The notes under the pieces: generated by a model
Seen by the model: the letters and a program-made list of their open reading frames with translations, nothing else
What the model was told of the DNA's origin: nothing
Databases searched by the model: none
Translations under genes and position numbers: made by a program
Part shown: positions 17,022 to 24,595 of the stretch, in pieces
Position numbering within the stretch: position 1 is the stretch's first letter
How the letters are laid out: each line of letters begins with the position of its first letter
Assembly: GCA_020627655.1 (NCBI GenBank)
Contig: JAHDGM010000010.1
Span: 14,058-66,807 of the forward strand
DNA from: Hellea sp.
Lineage (GTDB): Bacteria; Pseudomonadota; Alphaproteobacteria; Caulobacterales; Maricaulaceae
DNA: 52,750 bases
Reading direction: 5' to 3'

Positions 17022-18147
17022 TGACCCCATCCCTGACATAACTGTTTTCCCGGTCATCTCGGCTTAGAGTGAGATGCATATCCGTTTGCTCGCTGAGTTG
17101 ATATCGCAGGCCGCCAAAAATGCTTTCAGTATCTATGGCAACACCGTTTACGGCTTCAGGAGCCATAGCATATCCGAGACGACCATACAGACGATCAGTG
17201 ATGGGAACTTCGCCAGATAACAGCCAGCCAGTCTGATCATCTTCGCTATCCTGCATGACGTGAATCAGGCGTCCTGTGAGGGTGACTTCATTTGTCAGAT
17301 AGGCTGTGACCTCGGGCGTAAGTGTATGAATGGTATTCGCGTTTTTATAATCATCCATTTGATAGCCTATAGAGGTGTGAAGCGTATGACCCCCTTCTAA
17401 TTTATGGCTATATCCGCCGCGAACCAGAGCCGTGGTTTTTGGCCGGAAGTCTGAGTCTGGTGTAAACCCGCCGCCAATTTCCCAGTTCCATGGACCTTTG
17501 TGAGATGAGCGGGCTCCTGCCATAAATTGAATGTCGGTCGCATCAAATCGTTCATAGCGTGTCGCCCCTGCATTAAAAGCTACGCTCATATCATTAGGAT
17601 TATACTCGGCGCGTACGCTTTGATGGTTCCAGTTGCTTAGATCAGTATCAAATGAGTTGACGCCTGCATTAACATCGATGCGCCACTCATAACCGCGTTG
17701 GCTGCGGCGGGCCTTTTGGGTTAGTTCCAACCCCTTTGTAGCGTCGGTATAATCCGGGTATTTTTGCAAAATGTTTCTAAAATGCATGTCGGCGAGATCA
17801 TAATTTCCGCGGTAATATTCCAGATAGCCATAGCCTGACTGAATGTCCGGATTGCCCGGATAGTCACGCATTAGCTCTTCAAATACCCGCTCAGATTTCT
17901 TGTGTTTATCCGCCCAGGATAAAATACGGGCTTTTGTAAAACGGACATCATAACTGTCGCGAATTTCAGGCTTCTGCGTATCAATTAGCCTAAGGGCCTC
18001 AGAAAAATTTTGAGTGCCTGCTAAGTCCAAAGCTTGCCTCGAAATTATTTCCGGAGATGTTGCATGAGCCATAGCTCCGTATGACAGGATAACCGTTGAT
18101 GTGATTATTGCTCTTGATAGGGTTTTGAAATTACGCAGCATCTTCAA
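16996..18147 (-). CDS. TPR and YaiO-like outer-membrane beta-barrel protein
   Basis: This 383-residue protein has a signal peptide ending A-H-A after residue 29, three to four TPR-like helical repeats (about 30-150, for example the R-D-Y-P-G-N-P-D-I-Q-S-G-Y-G-Y-L-E unit), then a C-terminal barrel of alternating strands ending Gln-Arg-Tyr. This matches the YaiO-like family and parallels exopolysaccharide export proteins such as PgaA or BcsC, which combine periplasmic TPRs with a barrel, though this barrel is smaller. The gene overlaps the signalling gene upstream by 17 nt and the HEAT gene downstream. Likely role: periplasmic passage and outer-membrane exit of the polymer made by the GT2 enzyme. 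Confidence 0.87.
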   Translation of the reverse strand: MKMLRNFKTLSRAIITSTVILSYGAMAHATSPEIISRQALDLAGTQNFSEALRLIDTQKPEIRDSYDVRFTKARILSWADKHKKSERVFEELMRDYPGNPDIQSGYGYLEYYRGNYDLADMHFRNILQKYPDYTDATKGLELTQKARRSQRGYEWRIDVNAGVNSFDTDLSNWNHQSVRAEYNPNDMSVAFNAGATRYERFDATDIQFMAGARSSHKGPWNWEIGGGFTPDSDFRPKTTALVRGGYSHKLEGGHTLHTSIGYQMDDYKNANTIHTLTPEVTAYLTNEVTLTGRLIHVMQDSEDDQTGWLLSGEVPITDRLYGRLGYAMAPEAVNGVAIDTESIFGGLRYQLSEQTDMHLTLSRDDRENSYVRDGVNVGLTQRY

Positions 18148-19330
18148 TCCTCAAATTTCTAAGGGCACGTAGGACGACTTCATCCGGGTTAAACGGTTTG
18201 GTTATGTAGTCGACAGCCCCTCGTTTTAGCCATGTAATCGCATCGTCTCGATTAGCCATGGCTGTTACTAGCATGACAGGAATGGATTTAAGGTTAATTT
18301 CCTGTTGTATCTGGTAGAGCACAGCTCCGCCTTCCAGGCGCGGCATCATGCGATCTAAAATAATCAGGTCTGGCTGTTCTGATCGTAAGTATTCCAAGGC
18401 TTTAACGCCGTCCTCAACTGTATCAGCGCGGACGCCAAAAGTTTCAAAGCGGTGGCGTAAAATATCCCGAACGGCTAGATCATCATCGACGATCAAAACA
18501 TGGAATTGTTTTTTCTTGATGAGTTCCCTGACATGATTGACTAAAGGCAAAATTTCCTGAGCGTTTTCAAAACAATCAGTTGCGCCGGCTTCTACTGCCT
18601 CAACTATGTCTTGAGGGTCGTCTCCTACCATTAGCATGACAATCGGAACCAGTTTTAGATTCTCAACACTACGTACAAATCTTGTCATATCAGTGCCTGA
18701 CATGTCGGGTAGGGTTTGGTGAATTATTATCAAATCCGGGGGATTGTTTACGCATTCCGCCATAGCCGCATGGGCGTGGGTGCATTCTATAACGTCAAAA
18801 TCCGCTCCGAGCATGCTTGCCATTAAGTGCGATAGCCACGGATCACTATGAACTAGTAAAACCGAAGGCTTATGGCTGGGAATGCCATAGCCTTCGGTTT
18901 TAATCGGGTCTGCCCATCGATCCGGGGTAGGATCCGGCTCAATTGTATCAGACTCGAAAGAGGGTTCTGTAGAGTTTTGTTTTTGATTGCGTATGGCATC
19001 AATTTTAGAGATGACTTTGATAAACAGAGAACGGCCAACGCCCGTAAACAGGTCATGGCCATGCCCGTCATCAGTCCCCACATGTTTTTTGAGGAACTTT
19101 TCGAGGTTTCTGGCATTATCCCCTAATATGGGGTATCCATACATTAATGCGTTACCCGCAAGTTTATGGGCCATGATTTTTGCTGACTCGAATGTGGATT
19201 CGTCAAACGTCCGCGCGTTGAGAGCTTCAAAAGCATCCTCAAATTTTGTGCGCGCCTCTGCCAGGTAATCCATATAATTATGGTGCGCCTGACGTTGTGC
19301 CGCCTCGTGGTTATACTCGGCTTCGTTCAA
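18131..19330 (-). CDS. Hpt-REC-REC signalling protein
   Basis: This 399-residue protein heads the exopolysaccharide operon. Residues about 20-105 look like a histidine phosphotransfer domain with His55 in A-H-K-L-A-G-N. Residues about 150-270 form a receiver-like domain that lacks the phospho-acceptor: His204 stands where Asp is expected (I-I-I-H-Q-T-L-P), and the acidic pocket is only H-S-D-P. Residues about 275-397 form a complete receiver with D-D-D, Asp326, a conserved Thr and the Lys in I-T-K-P-F. There is no kinase or DNA-binding output domain, so it probably works by protein contact, perhaps passing phosphate between Asp326 and His55 or controlling the downstream synthase. The partner kinase is not in the window. 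Confidence 0.88.
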   Translation of the reverse strand: MNEAEYNHEAAQRQAHHNYMDYLAEARTKFEDAFEALNARTFDESTFESAKIMAHKLAGNALMYGYPILGDNARNLEKFLKKHVGTDDGHGHDLFTGVGRSLFIKVISKIDAIRNQKQNSTEPSFESDTIEPDPTPDRWADPIKTEGYGIPSHKPSVLLVHSDPWLSHLMASMLGADFDVIECTHAHAAMAECVNNPPDLIIIHQTLPDMSGTDMTRFVRSVENLKLVPIVMLMVGDDPQDIVEAVEAGATDCFENAQEILPLVNHVRELIKKKQFHVLIVDDDLAVRDILRHRFETFGVRADTVEDGVKALEYLRSEQPDLIILDRMMPRLEGGAVLYQIQQEINLKSIPVMLVTAMANRDDAITWLKRGAVDYITKPFNPDEVVLRALRNLRIEDAA

Positions 19331-19444
19331 CCCTACCTAATCACCCTTTTAATGCACTTCCCATTGCGCGGGTGAGTTCCCTATTAGGCCTGAAATATAA
19401 CAAAGGAAGGTTTATAGTGGCTTAGGAGACGTAGTTAAAATTTA

Positions 19445-19450
19445 TATAAT
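19445..19450 (+). promoter_or_regulatory. Candidate -10 element for hisS
   Basis: TATAAT is present in an AT-rich stretch about 110 bp before the hisS start. No convincing -35 box is present at the normal distance. If real, transcription would begin near 19457 and leave a leader of about 100 nt. Confidence 0.35.
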
Positions 19451-19559
19451 AGAATTGGGTATCAATAAGACGCCAGTTCAGAAGGCTTGCGCTTGTGAGA
19501 CGAAGCGCTTACACCGCCATTCACTACACTGGGCTCATTTACTATATATAAGGTTGGAA

Positions 19560-21041
19560 ATGTCCAAAAAGAATAAACCGAACCGCCCGAAAGCCAGACG
19601 TCCGCGCGGTTTTGAAGATAAATCTGCCGATATTATAAGGGCTGAACAAAAGCTGATAGCGTCTGCATTTTCTGTTTATGACAGCCACGGTTTCGAGCCC
19701 TTGCAGACACCCGCATTTGAATATGCTGACGTGCTTGGAAAGTTTCTACCCGACGAAGATCGCCCAAATACAGGCGTATTTGCACTCCGTGATGATGATG
19801 AGCAGTGGATGTCGCTGCGTTATGACCTGACAGCGCCTTTAGCGCGTTTTGTAGCGGAGAATTTTGACGGTCTTGCCAAGCCCTATCGCCGCTATCAGGC
19901 GGGGAGTGTATTTCGAAACGAAAAACCTGGTCCGGGCAGGTTCCGGGAATTTGTGCAATGTGATGCCGATAGTGTTGGTGCGCCAGGGGCTGCAGCAGAC
20001 GCTGAGATGGTTATGTTGGCAGCTGATGTTATGCGAGCTGTGGGTCTAAAGGACGGACAATATCAAGTCCGCGTGAATAATCGCAAATTGTTGGACGGTA
20101 TTTTGGAAAGTACCGGCGTGCCGAATAACGAAGAAGGCGCCATTCAGCGCATGCAGGTTTTGCGGGCAATTGACAAACTTGATCGATTGGGCCCGGATGG
20201 TGTGAGCGCTCTGCTAGGCGAAGGCCGCGAAGATGATAGCGGCGACTACACAGAAGGTGCCAAATTGAACCCTGACGCCATTAAGGCCGTACTGGGCTTT
20301 ACGACGGCCAGCTCAGGTGATCGTGGTCAAATTATAATTGATCTTGAGAAATTGGTAGGCATGTCAGAGCGGGGACAAGCCGGTATTCAAGAGCTCAGAG
20401 ACATAGATAATATTTTAAGCGCTGTGGGAATTTCGTCTGATCGTGCTGCCTTTGATACATCTATTGTTAGAGGGCTTGGCTATTACACCGGGCCTGTCTT
20501 TGAGGTAGAGCTACTCACAGATATCAAAGACAAGAAAGGGCGTCCGGTTCGTATAGGATCTATTGGTGGCGGTGGTCGTTATGATGATCTGGTTTCACGC
20601 TTTCGGGGGCAGGCTGTTCCGGCAACGGGTTTCAGCTTTGGTGTTTCCAGGTTATTGTCCGCACTTGAACGCCTTGATGCTCTAGAGGCTGTTACGCAGC
20701 CACCTGTTTTTATAACCGTTTTTGATCGCGCTTTGTTAGGCGAATATTTTAAAATGGCCGAAGACATCCGCGGTGCAGGGCTTCGGGCTGAAGTTTATGT
20801 TGGTACCGGAAATATTACAAAGCAGATGAAGTATGCAGATCGTCGCGGCGTACAGTTAGCGATCATCATGGGCGAAGATGAAATGTCAAAAGGGGAAGTC
20901 ACAGTGAAGGATCTATATCTTGGCGCTGAAATGGCTAAGGCTATTTCCTCTAATGAGGAATGGAAGTCGGCGCGCCCGGCTCAAGAAACCATTGCAAGAG
21001 ATCAACTGATCGCTGCTCTTAAGGAACGCATTAAGATCTAG
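19560..21041 (+). CDS. hisS: Histidine--tRNA ligase
   Basis: The protein has 493 residues from ATG 19560, which follows AAGGTTGGAA. The frame is open 35 codons further up from a TTG at 19455, but conserved sequence begins with P-K-A-R-R-P-R-G-F just inside the ATG. Class II synthetase motifs are clear: the R-Y-D-L-T-A-P-L segment, motif 2 (F-R-N-E-K-P-G-P-G-R-F-R-E-F), the histidine-specific R-G-L-G-Y-Y-T-G-P-V-F-E, and motif 3 (G-F-S-F-G-V-S-R-L). A C-terminal anticodon-binding domain starts near residue 385. It charges tRNA-His in the cytoplasm. It is a single gene read away from the exopolysaccharide operon. Confidence 0.97.
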   Translation: MSKKNKPNRPKARRPRGFEDKSADIIRAEQKLIASAFSVYDSHGFEPLQTPAFEYADVLGKFLPDEDRPNTGVFALRDDDEQWMSLRYDLTAPLARFVAENFDGLAKPYRRYQAGSVFRNEKPGPGRFREFVQCDADSVGAPGAAADAEMVMLAADVMRAVGLKDGQYQVRVNNRKLLDGILESTGVPNNEEGAIQRMQVLRAIDKLDRLGPDGVSALLGEGREDDSGDYTEGAKLNPDAIKAVLGFTTASSGDRGQIIIDLEKLVGMSERGQAGIQELRDIDNILSAVGISSDRAAFDTSIVRGLGYYTGPVFEVELLTDIKDKKGRPVRIGSIGGGGRYDDLVSRFRGQAVPATGFSFGVSRLLSALERLDALEAVTQPPVFITVFDRALLGEYFKMAEDIRGAGLRAEVYVGTGNITKQMKYADRRGVQLAIIMGEDEMSKGEVTVKDLYLGAEMAKAISSNEEWKSARPAQETIARDQLIAALKERIKI

Positions 21042-21087
21042 AGGAATAAGCGTCTTCACTATATGAAGGACCGAGAATAAAAAAGAA

Positions 21088-21108
21088 CCTTGCCGGGGCG
21101 CGGCAAGG
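21088..21108 (-). terminator. Hairpin with a T tract on the minus strand, after hisS
   Basis: CCTTGCC (21088-21094) and GGCAAGG (21102-21108) form a 7-bp stem. Read on the minus strand it is followed by a T-rich run, like a terminator. Read on the plus strand it is preceded by an A run and followed by no T tract. Both flanking genes are on the plus strand, so its orientation is odd. It may still help end the hisS transcript or mark the leader of the next gene. Confidence 0.4.
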
Positions 21109-21204
21109 CTCAGTAAGAGAGAGACAACTCATCAAAATGACAAGTCACAGGCGATGTATGAAAAACTTCATGAATATCGGCTGAATGACAAATTTGAGAC
21201 TGAT

Positions 21205-21903
21205 ATGGCCGAAAATACCCCCCAAATTGAACTAAAAATTCTCCCCGTAACACCCCTACAGCAAAATTGTTCGCTTCTTTGGGATAAAACCAGCATGGAA
21301 GGCGTATTGATTGATCCTGGCGGAGAAGCTGAGCGATTGATTAAAGACGCCAAAGAACTCGGCGTAACAATCAAGGAAATATGGCTTACCCACGGGCATC
21401 TGGATCACGCTGGGGGTGCAAAGGACATTCGTGAGGCCACGGGTGCCGTTATTATCGGTCCCCATAAAGATGATCAGTTCTGGCTCGATCAGATCGAAGC
21501 CAGCTGGGCTAAATATGGAATGGCGGGAATGGGTAAAGATGTTACGCCTGACCGTTATCTCGAAGAAGGGGACGTGCTGAAACTTGGTGACGTGGAATTC
21601 AGTGTTGTTCATACGCCCGGCCATACGCCCGGACATGTGGTGATTTTCAATCAAGAGCTAAAAATTGCTTTTGTAGGGGATGTCTTATTCCGAGGTAGTG
21701 TCGGGAGAACGGATTTTCCGCGCAGTAATCCGCAGGATCTTATCAAATCCATTCGCCATAAGCTCTGGCCTCTTGGTAATGATATGCGGTTCATTCCCGG
21801 CCATGGTCCTGCCAGCACATTTGGGCAGGAGAGAGCTGATAATCCATTTGTAGGGGATCAGGTTATTGACCGCATGACCGGAAATACGGGCGGAGTCATG
21901 TAG
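21205..21903 (+). CDS. MBL-fold metallo-hydrolase, glyoxalase II/YcbL-like
   Basis: The protein has 232 residues from ATG 21205; an in-frame ATG at 21154 would add 17 residues that precede the conserved family start. The zinc-binding signature T-H-G-H-L-D-H is present near residue 62. Further ligands come from the T-P-G-H-T-P-G-H strand, G-D-V-L-F, and a C-terminal P-G-H-G-P. This pattern fits the YcbL-type thioesterase branch, which hydrolyses S-lactoylglutathione or related thioesters and lacks the glutathione-binding C-terminal domain of GloB. It is cytoplasmic, with no signal peptide. It lies 163 bp after hisS and converges on the dehydratase gene. Confidence 0.9.
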   Translation: MAENTPQIELKILPVTPLQQNCSLLWDKTSMEGVLIDPGGEAERLIKDAKELGVTIKEIWLTHGHLDHAGGAKDIREATGAVIIGPHKDDQFWLDQIEASWAKYGMAGMGKDVTPDRYLEEGDVLKLGDVEFSVVHTPGHTPGHVVIFNQELKIAFVGDVLFRGSVGRTDFPRSNPQDLIKSIRHKLWPLGNDMRFIPGHGPASTFGQERADNPFVGDQVIDRMTGNTGGVM

Positions 21904-21909
21904 GGCTGC

Positions 21910-22182
21910 TTATCCGGCGGCTTTTTCCATGGCCTTGGCCAGAGCCACATCTTTTTCGGTAACGCCGCCCGCATCATGGGTGGTTAGAGTTACATCCACG
22001 CGGTTATAGACATTAAACCATTCAGGATGATGGTCCATTTTATCAGCTATAATCGCTATTCGGGTCATAAAGCCAAAGGCTTGCGCAAAATCGTCAAAAC
22101 GGAAGACTTTGGTAATAAAATCATCCCCGCCAGTCCATCCAGGTAGATCGCTGGCAACATTTTTCGGGTCTAATAAGGTCAT
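21910..22182 (-). CDS. Pterin-4-alpha-carbinolamine dehydratase
   Basis: This 90-residue protein is the normal length for the PCD/DCoH family (PhhB). The active-site stretch D-K-M-D-H51-H52-P-E-W55 and the later T-T-H69-D are the family's catalytic residues. It dehydrates 4a-hydroxytetrahydropterin, recycling the cofactor of phenylalanine hydroxylase. No aromatic hydroxylase gene is in the window, although an aromatic aminotransferase lies 4 kb away. It is a single gene converging on the MBL hydrolase with a 6-bp gap. Confidence 0.93.
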   Translation of the reverse strand: MTLLDPKNVASDLPGWTGGDDFITKVFRFDDFAQAFGFMTRIAIIADKMDHHPEWFNVYNRVDVTLTTHDAGGVTEKDVALAKAMEKAAG

Positions 22183-22261
22183 AATTTAGCCTTGGTAGGG
22201 TTACATTCATGGGTTCTGCTATATGTCTAAACAATAATGATCCGGAGTGAAACAGGCTTTC

Positions 22262-22657
22262 ATGACAAAGCATAAAAATGCCTATGACCGACCTGCTAAC
22301 CGCGGGGTTGTTTGGTGCGCGAGACTTTTATTCGGCGCAGCTATCTTACTGGTTACCTATGTGTCTTTACTGGAAGCAGGGGCACCTTCCGGTCATCTTT
22401 ATTTAGATAAAGTCCTTCATGCGGGCGCGTATGCTGTGCTCACGGGCTTATTTCTATTCGCCGCGCCGCGATTACCGTTAAGGGGCGTATTTGCCTTTCC
22501 TTTTATATGGAGCGGAATTCTTGAGATATTACAGGGGACAATGGCCACTGGCCGGACGGCTTCTTTGGCTGATTTAGTCGCTAATGGGGTCGGAGGCTTT
22601 GTCGTAATTCTCGTCTGGCTTGGATTTTGCAAGGTATTCAGGGCTCATCTCGCCTGA
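22262..22657 (+). CDS. VanZ-like small membrane protein
   Basis: The protein has about 131 residues from ATG 22262; a GTG five codons upstream (22247) is also possible but overlaps the likely GGAG ribosome site. Four hydrophobic segments are visible. The VanZ-family pattern is present: D-K-V-L-H-A-G-A-Y in one helix and a conserved G-I-L-E-I-L-Q followed by R-T-A-S-L-A-D-L-V-A-N. VanZ itself gives teicoplanin resistance, but most relatives have no known role, and the resistance function should not be transferred. It is transcribed alone, divergent from the dehydratase. Confidence 0.8.
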   Translation: MTKHKNAYDRPANRGVVWCARLLFGAAILLVTYVSLLEAGAPSGHLYLDKVLHAGAYAVLTGLFLFAAPRLPLRGVFAFPFIWSGILEILQGTMATGRTASLADLVANGVGGFVVILVWLGFCKVFRAHLA

Positions 22658-22817
22658 CGGGAATTCTCGTGAACGGCACCCCATATGGGATAGGGTGATG
22701 GGCCTGATTGAGTAAGTCTGATAGACTCAACTGTAACTGAGAATTGAATTTACTGCTCCGGAACGGTTAATATGGCCGTCTATCGGGGTGTTAAAATGTA
22801 ATAAGGTGAGTGTGATA

Positions 22818-24077
22818 ATGACTCAAAAGCGCTTAAAAACAACATCTTGGGTGTTGGGTATATCTCTTATAGCTGTAAGTGCAGCCCAGGCCGGAAGCGG
22901 TCATTATCCGGCACCGCCCAGTCTCATTCCGTCAAATCCTGAAGCCGGTGAATGTTATGCGCGTGTGAAAATTCCGGCGCGTTATGAAACAAGAGGACAA
23001 CAGGTCGTGGTTCAAGAAGGCTATACGGAATATGGTGTCGAACAGCCGCAAATCATGTCCCGCGCCGAACAGGTCATGGTCAAAGAGCCAAGCGTTGAAT
23101 ACCGGGTTCGTCAGCCGCGCTATACCACCGTGACAGATCAGATCATGACGCGGCCTGCCTATGAGAAGCTTCAGGTATCACAGCCTGAATTTCAGACCAT
23201 TACTGAAACTGTCCAAATGACGTCGCCGCGCCTTGTCTGGAAAAAAGGCAATCCGGGTAAATTACGGGCTGAGGGTTATATTATTCACTCAACGGCCGAT
23301 GCTGGGCCGAGCGGACAAGGGTATCGCTCGACAGTAGACTACGGCGCAGCGCAATCTGATGCTATGCATTGTGGCCCGACCTGTGAAATCTGGTGCCTTG
23401 TTGAAGAACCCGGGCAGTCGGTCAGCTATAATCGCCGCGTTTTGAAGAACCCATCTATGGTGAACCGTGTGATGGTTCCGGCTCGGTATGAAACGATTAC
23501 GAAGCAAGTTGTAGCGGATCCGGGCGGCGTTGAAGAAATTCCGATTCCTGCAGAGTACAAAACAATCATGGTCGAAGATGTTCTTCCGGCACGCGCGACG
23601 GGAGCCCACGAAGTGGCACCTGTTTATGAGGAGGTTGCTGTTCAGGTACCTGTTGAAGACGAGCGCTGGGAATGGCGCCGGGTAGTTTGTGAAACCGGTA
23701 CTTATCTAGAGCCTACCGCGCAGTCACAATCTTATAGTGGGTATTCAAGCGGTATGTCTGGCGCCTCAACTTCCCATGGGTCATCATCTGGCTATAGTTA
23801 TAGCAGTGGGCATTCCGGAAGTTATAGCTCTGGTTCGTCCTATGGCAGCACGGGATCTTCCTATCAATCCGGTCACACAACAGGGCAGGTCACTAGCGGT
23901 AGTTATGGCAGTGGGTCACATAGTGGCGGCGGACATTATGCTGGTGCCTATGGCGGCACATATAGTCACACCAATACGGGGACAACCCAATCTTATGATC
24001 CGAAAACGGGCTATTATGAGAATGTGATCGAGGCCTATGAAGGGGTCAAGCGAGAGAACCGTCGTTATCGCCGCTAA
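22818..24077 (+). CDS. Secreted repeat protein with Ser/Gly/Tyr-rich C-terminal tail
   Basis: The protein has 419 residues from ATG 22818, chosen because AAGGTGAG sits 7 nt upstream; a GTG at 22788 would add 10 residues before the signal peptide. The signal peptide ends A-Q-A at residue 25. Residues about 40-165 and 225-300 contain degenerate short repeats of the form P-A-x-Y-E-T-x-x-x-Q-V-V-V, ending in a Trp-Lys or Trp-Glu-Trp segment, as in alphaproteobacterial envelope proteins often annotated as peptidoglycan-binding. Residues about 305-400 are low complexity, dominated by Ser, Gly and Tyr with Thr and His. Location is periplasmic or extracellular; function is unknown. Confidence 0.8.
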   Translation: MTQKRLKTTSWVLGISLIAVSAAQAGSGHYPAPPSLIPSNPEAGECYARVKIPARYETRGQQVVVQEGYTEYGVEQPQIMSRAEQVMVKEPSVEYRVRQPRYTTVTDQIMTRPAYEKLQVSQPEFQTITETVQMTSPRLVWKKGNPGKLRAEGYIIHSTADAGPSGQGYRSTVDYGAAQSDAMHCGPTCEIWCLVEEPGQSVSYNRRVLKNPSMVNRVMVPARYETITKQVVADPGGVEEIPIPAEYKTIMVEDVLPARATGAHEVAPVYEEVAVQVPVEDERWEWRRVVCETGTYLEPTAQSQSYSGYSSGMSGASTSHGSSSGYSYSSGHSGSYSSGSSYGSTGSSYQSGHTTGQVTSGSYGSGSHSGGGHYAGAYGGTYSHTNTGTTQSYDPKTGYYENVIEAYEGVKRENRRYRR

Positions 24078-24595
24078 AGCCGCTTATGCATAATCCATTC
24101 CCGGTCAAGCTGCTGGCCTACCGGGAATTTATAATCTCCGATTTTTTCAAATCCGTGCCGGGCATAGAATCTGTGTCCGGCATAATTTTCGGCATAAACG
24201 CTGAGTACCATATCTGTATATCCATGGTCACGGGCATAGCTAAAAGCCGCTTCCATAAGCTGCGTACCGACGCCTTTACCGCGATAAGACTGCAATGCGT
24301 ATAATTTTGATATCTCGATAGCGCCCGGTATGGGTGGATCGCAAGGCAGTCCATTAGGACAAAGCTTGATATAGGCGATGGGTTCACCCTTATCCTTGGC
24401 TATCCATATGGGCTGTTCAGGATCTCTCAAGGCTTTTTCATAGCTTTCAACGGAGTGACTATCGTTCAAGAAGTAAGCCAGATCTTCGGCGCTATATAAA
24501 TGCCCGAAAGCCTCAGAGAAAGTGGCGGCCCCCAATTTAGATAAGGGAGCCGCCAGTTTTGTTACATCAGCCTGTGTTGCAAGGCGGATTTCCAT
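24074..24595 (-). CDS. GNAT family N-acetyltransferase
   Basis: This 173-residue protein has a GNAT fold. The acetyl-CoA-binding motif A is visible as L-Y-A-L-Q-S-Y-R-G-K-G-V-G-T-Q-L-M near residue 93, followed by a Y-A-E-N-Y-A-G-H-R-F-Y-A-R-H-G-F-E strand-helix typical of motif B. GNAT enzymes acetylate amines on proteins, metabolites or antibiotics; the substrate cannot be told. It begins immediately after the stop of the alanine/glycine symporter gene, so the two are co-transcribed. Its 3' end overlaps the convergent repeat-protein gene by 4 nt. Confidence 0.88.
   Translation of the reverse strand: MEIRLATQADVTKLAAPLSKLGAATFSEAFGHLYSAEDLAYFLNDSHSVESYEKALRDPEQPIWIAKDKGEPIAYIKLCPNGLPCDPPIPGAIEISKLYALQSYRGKGVGTQLMEAAFSYARDHGYTDMVLSVYAENYAGHRFYARHGFEKIGDYKFPVGQQLDREWIMHKRL

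Noticed and set aside
19455-19559. Extended hisS start at TTG 19455
   Set aside because: Conserved synthetase sequence begins just after ATG 19560, which has a better ribosome site, and a TATAAT element lies directly before 19455.
22262-22657. Glycopeptide resistance gene vanZ
   Set aside because: Only the broad VanZ-like fold is visible and there are no van partners; most relatives have other, unknown roles.
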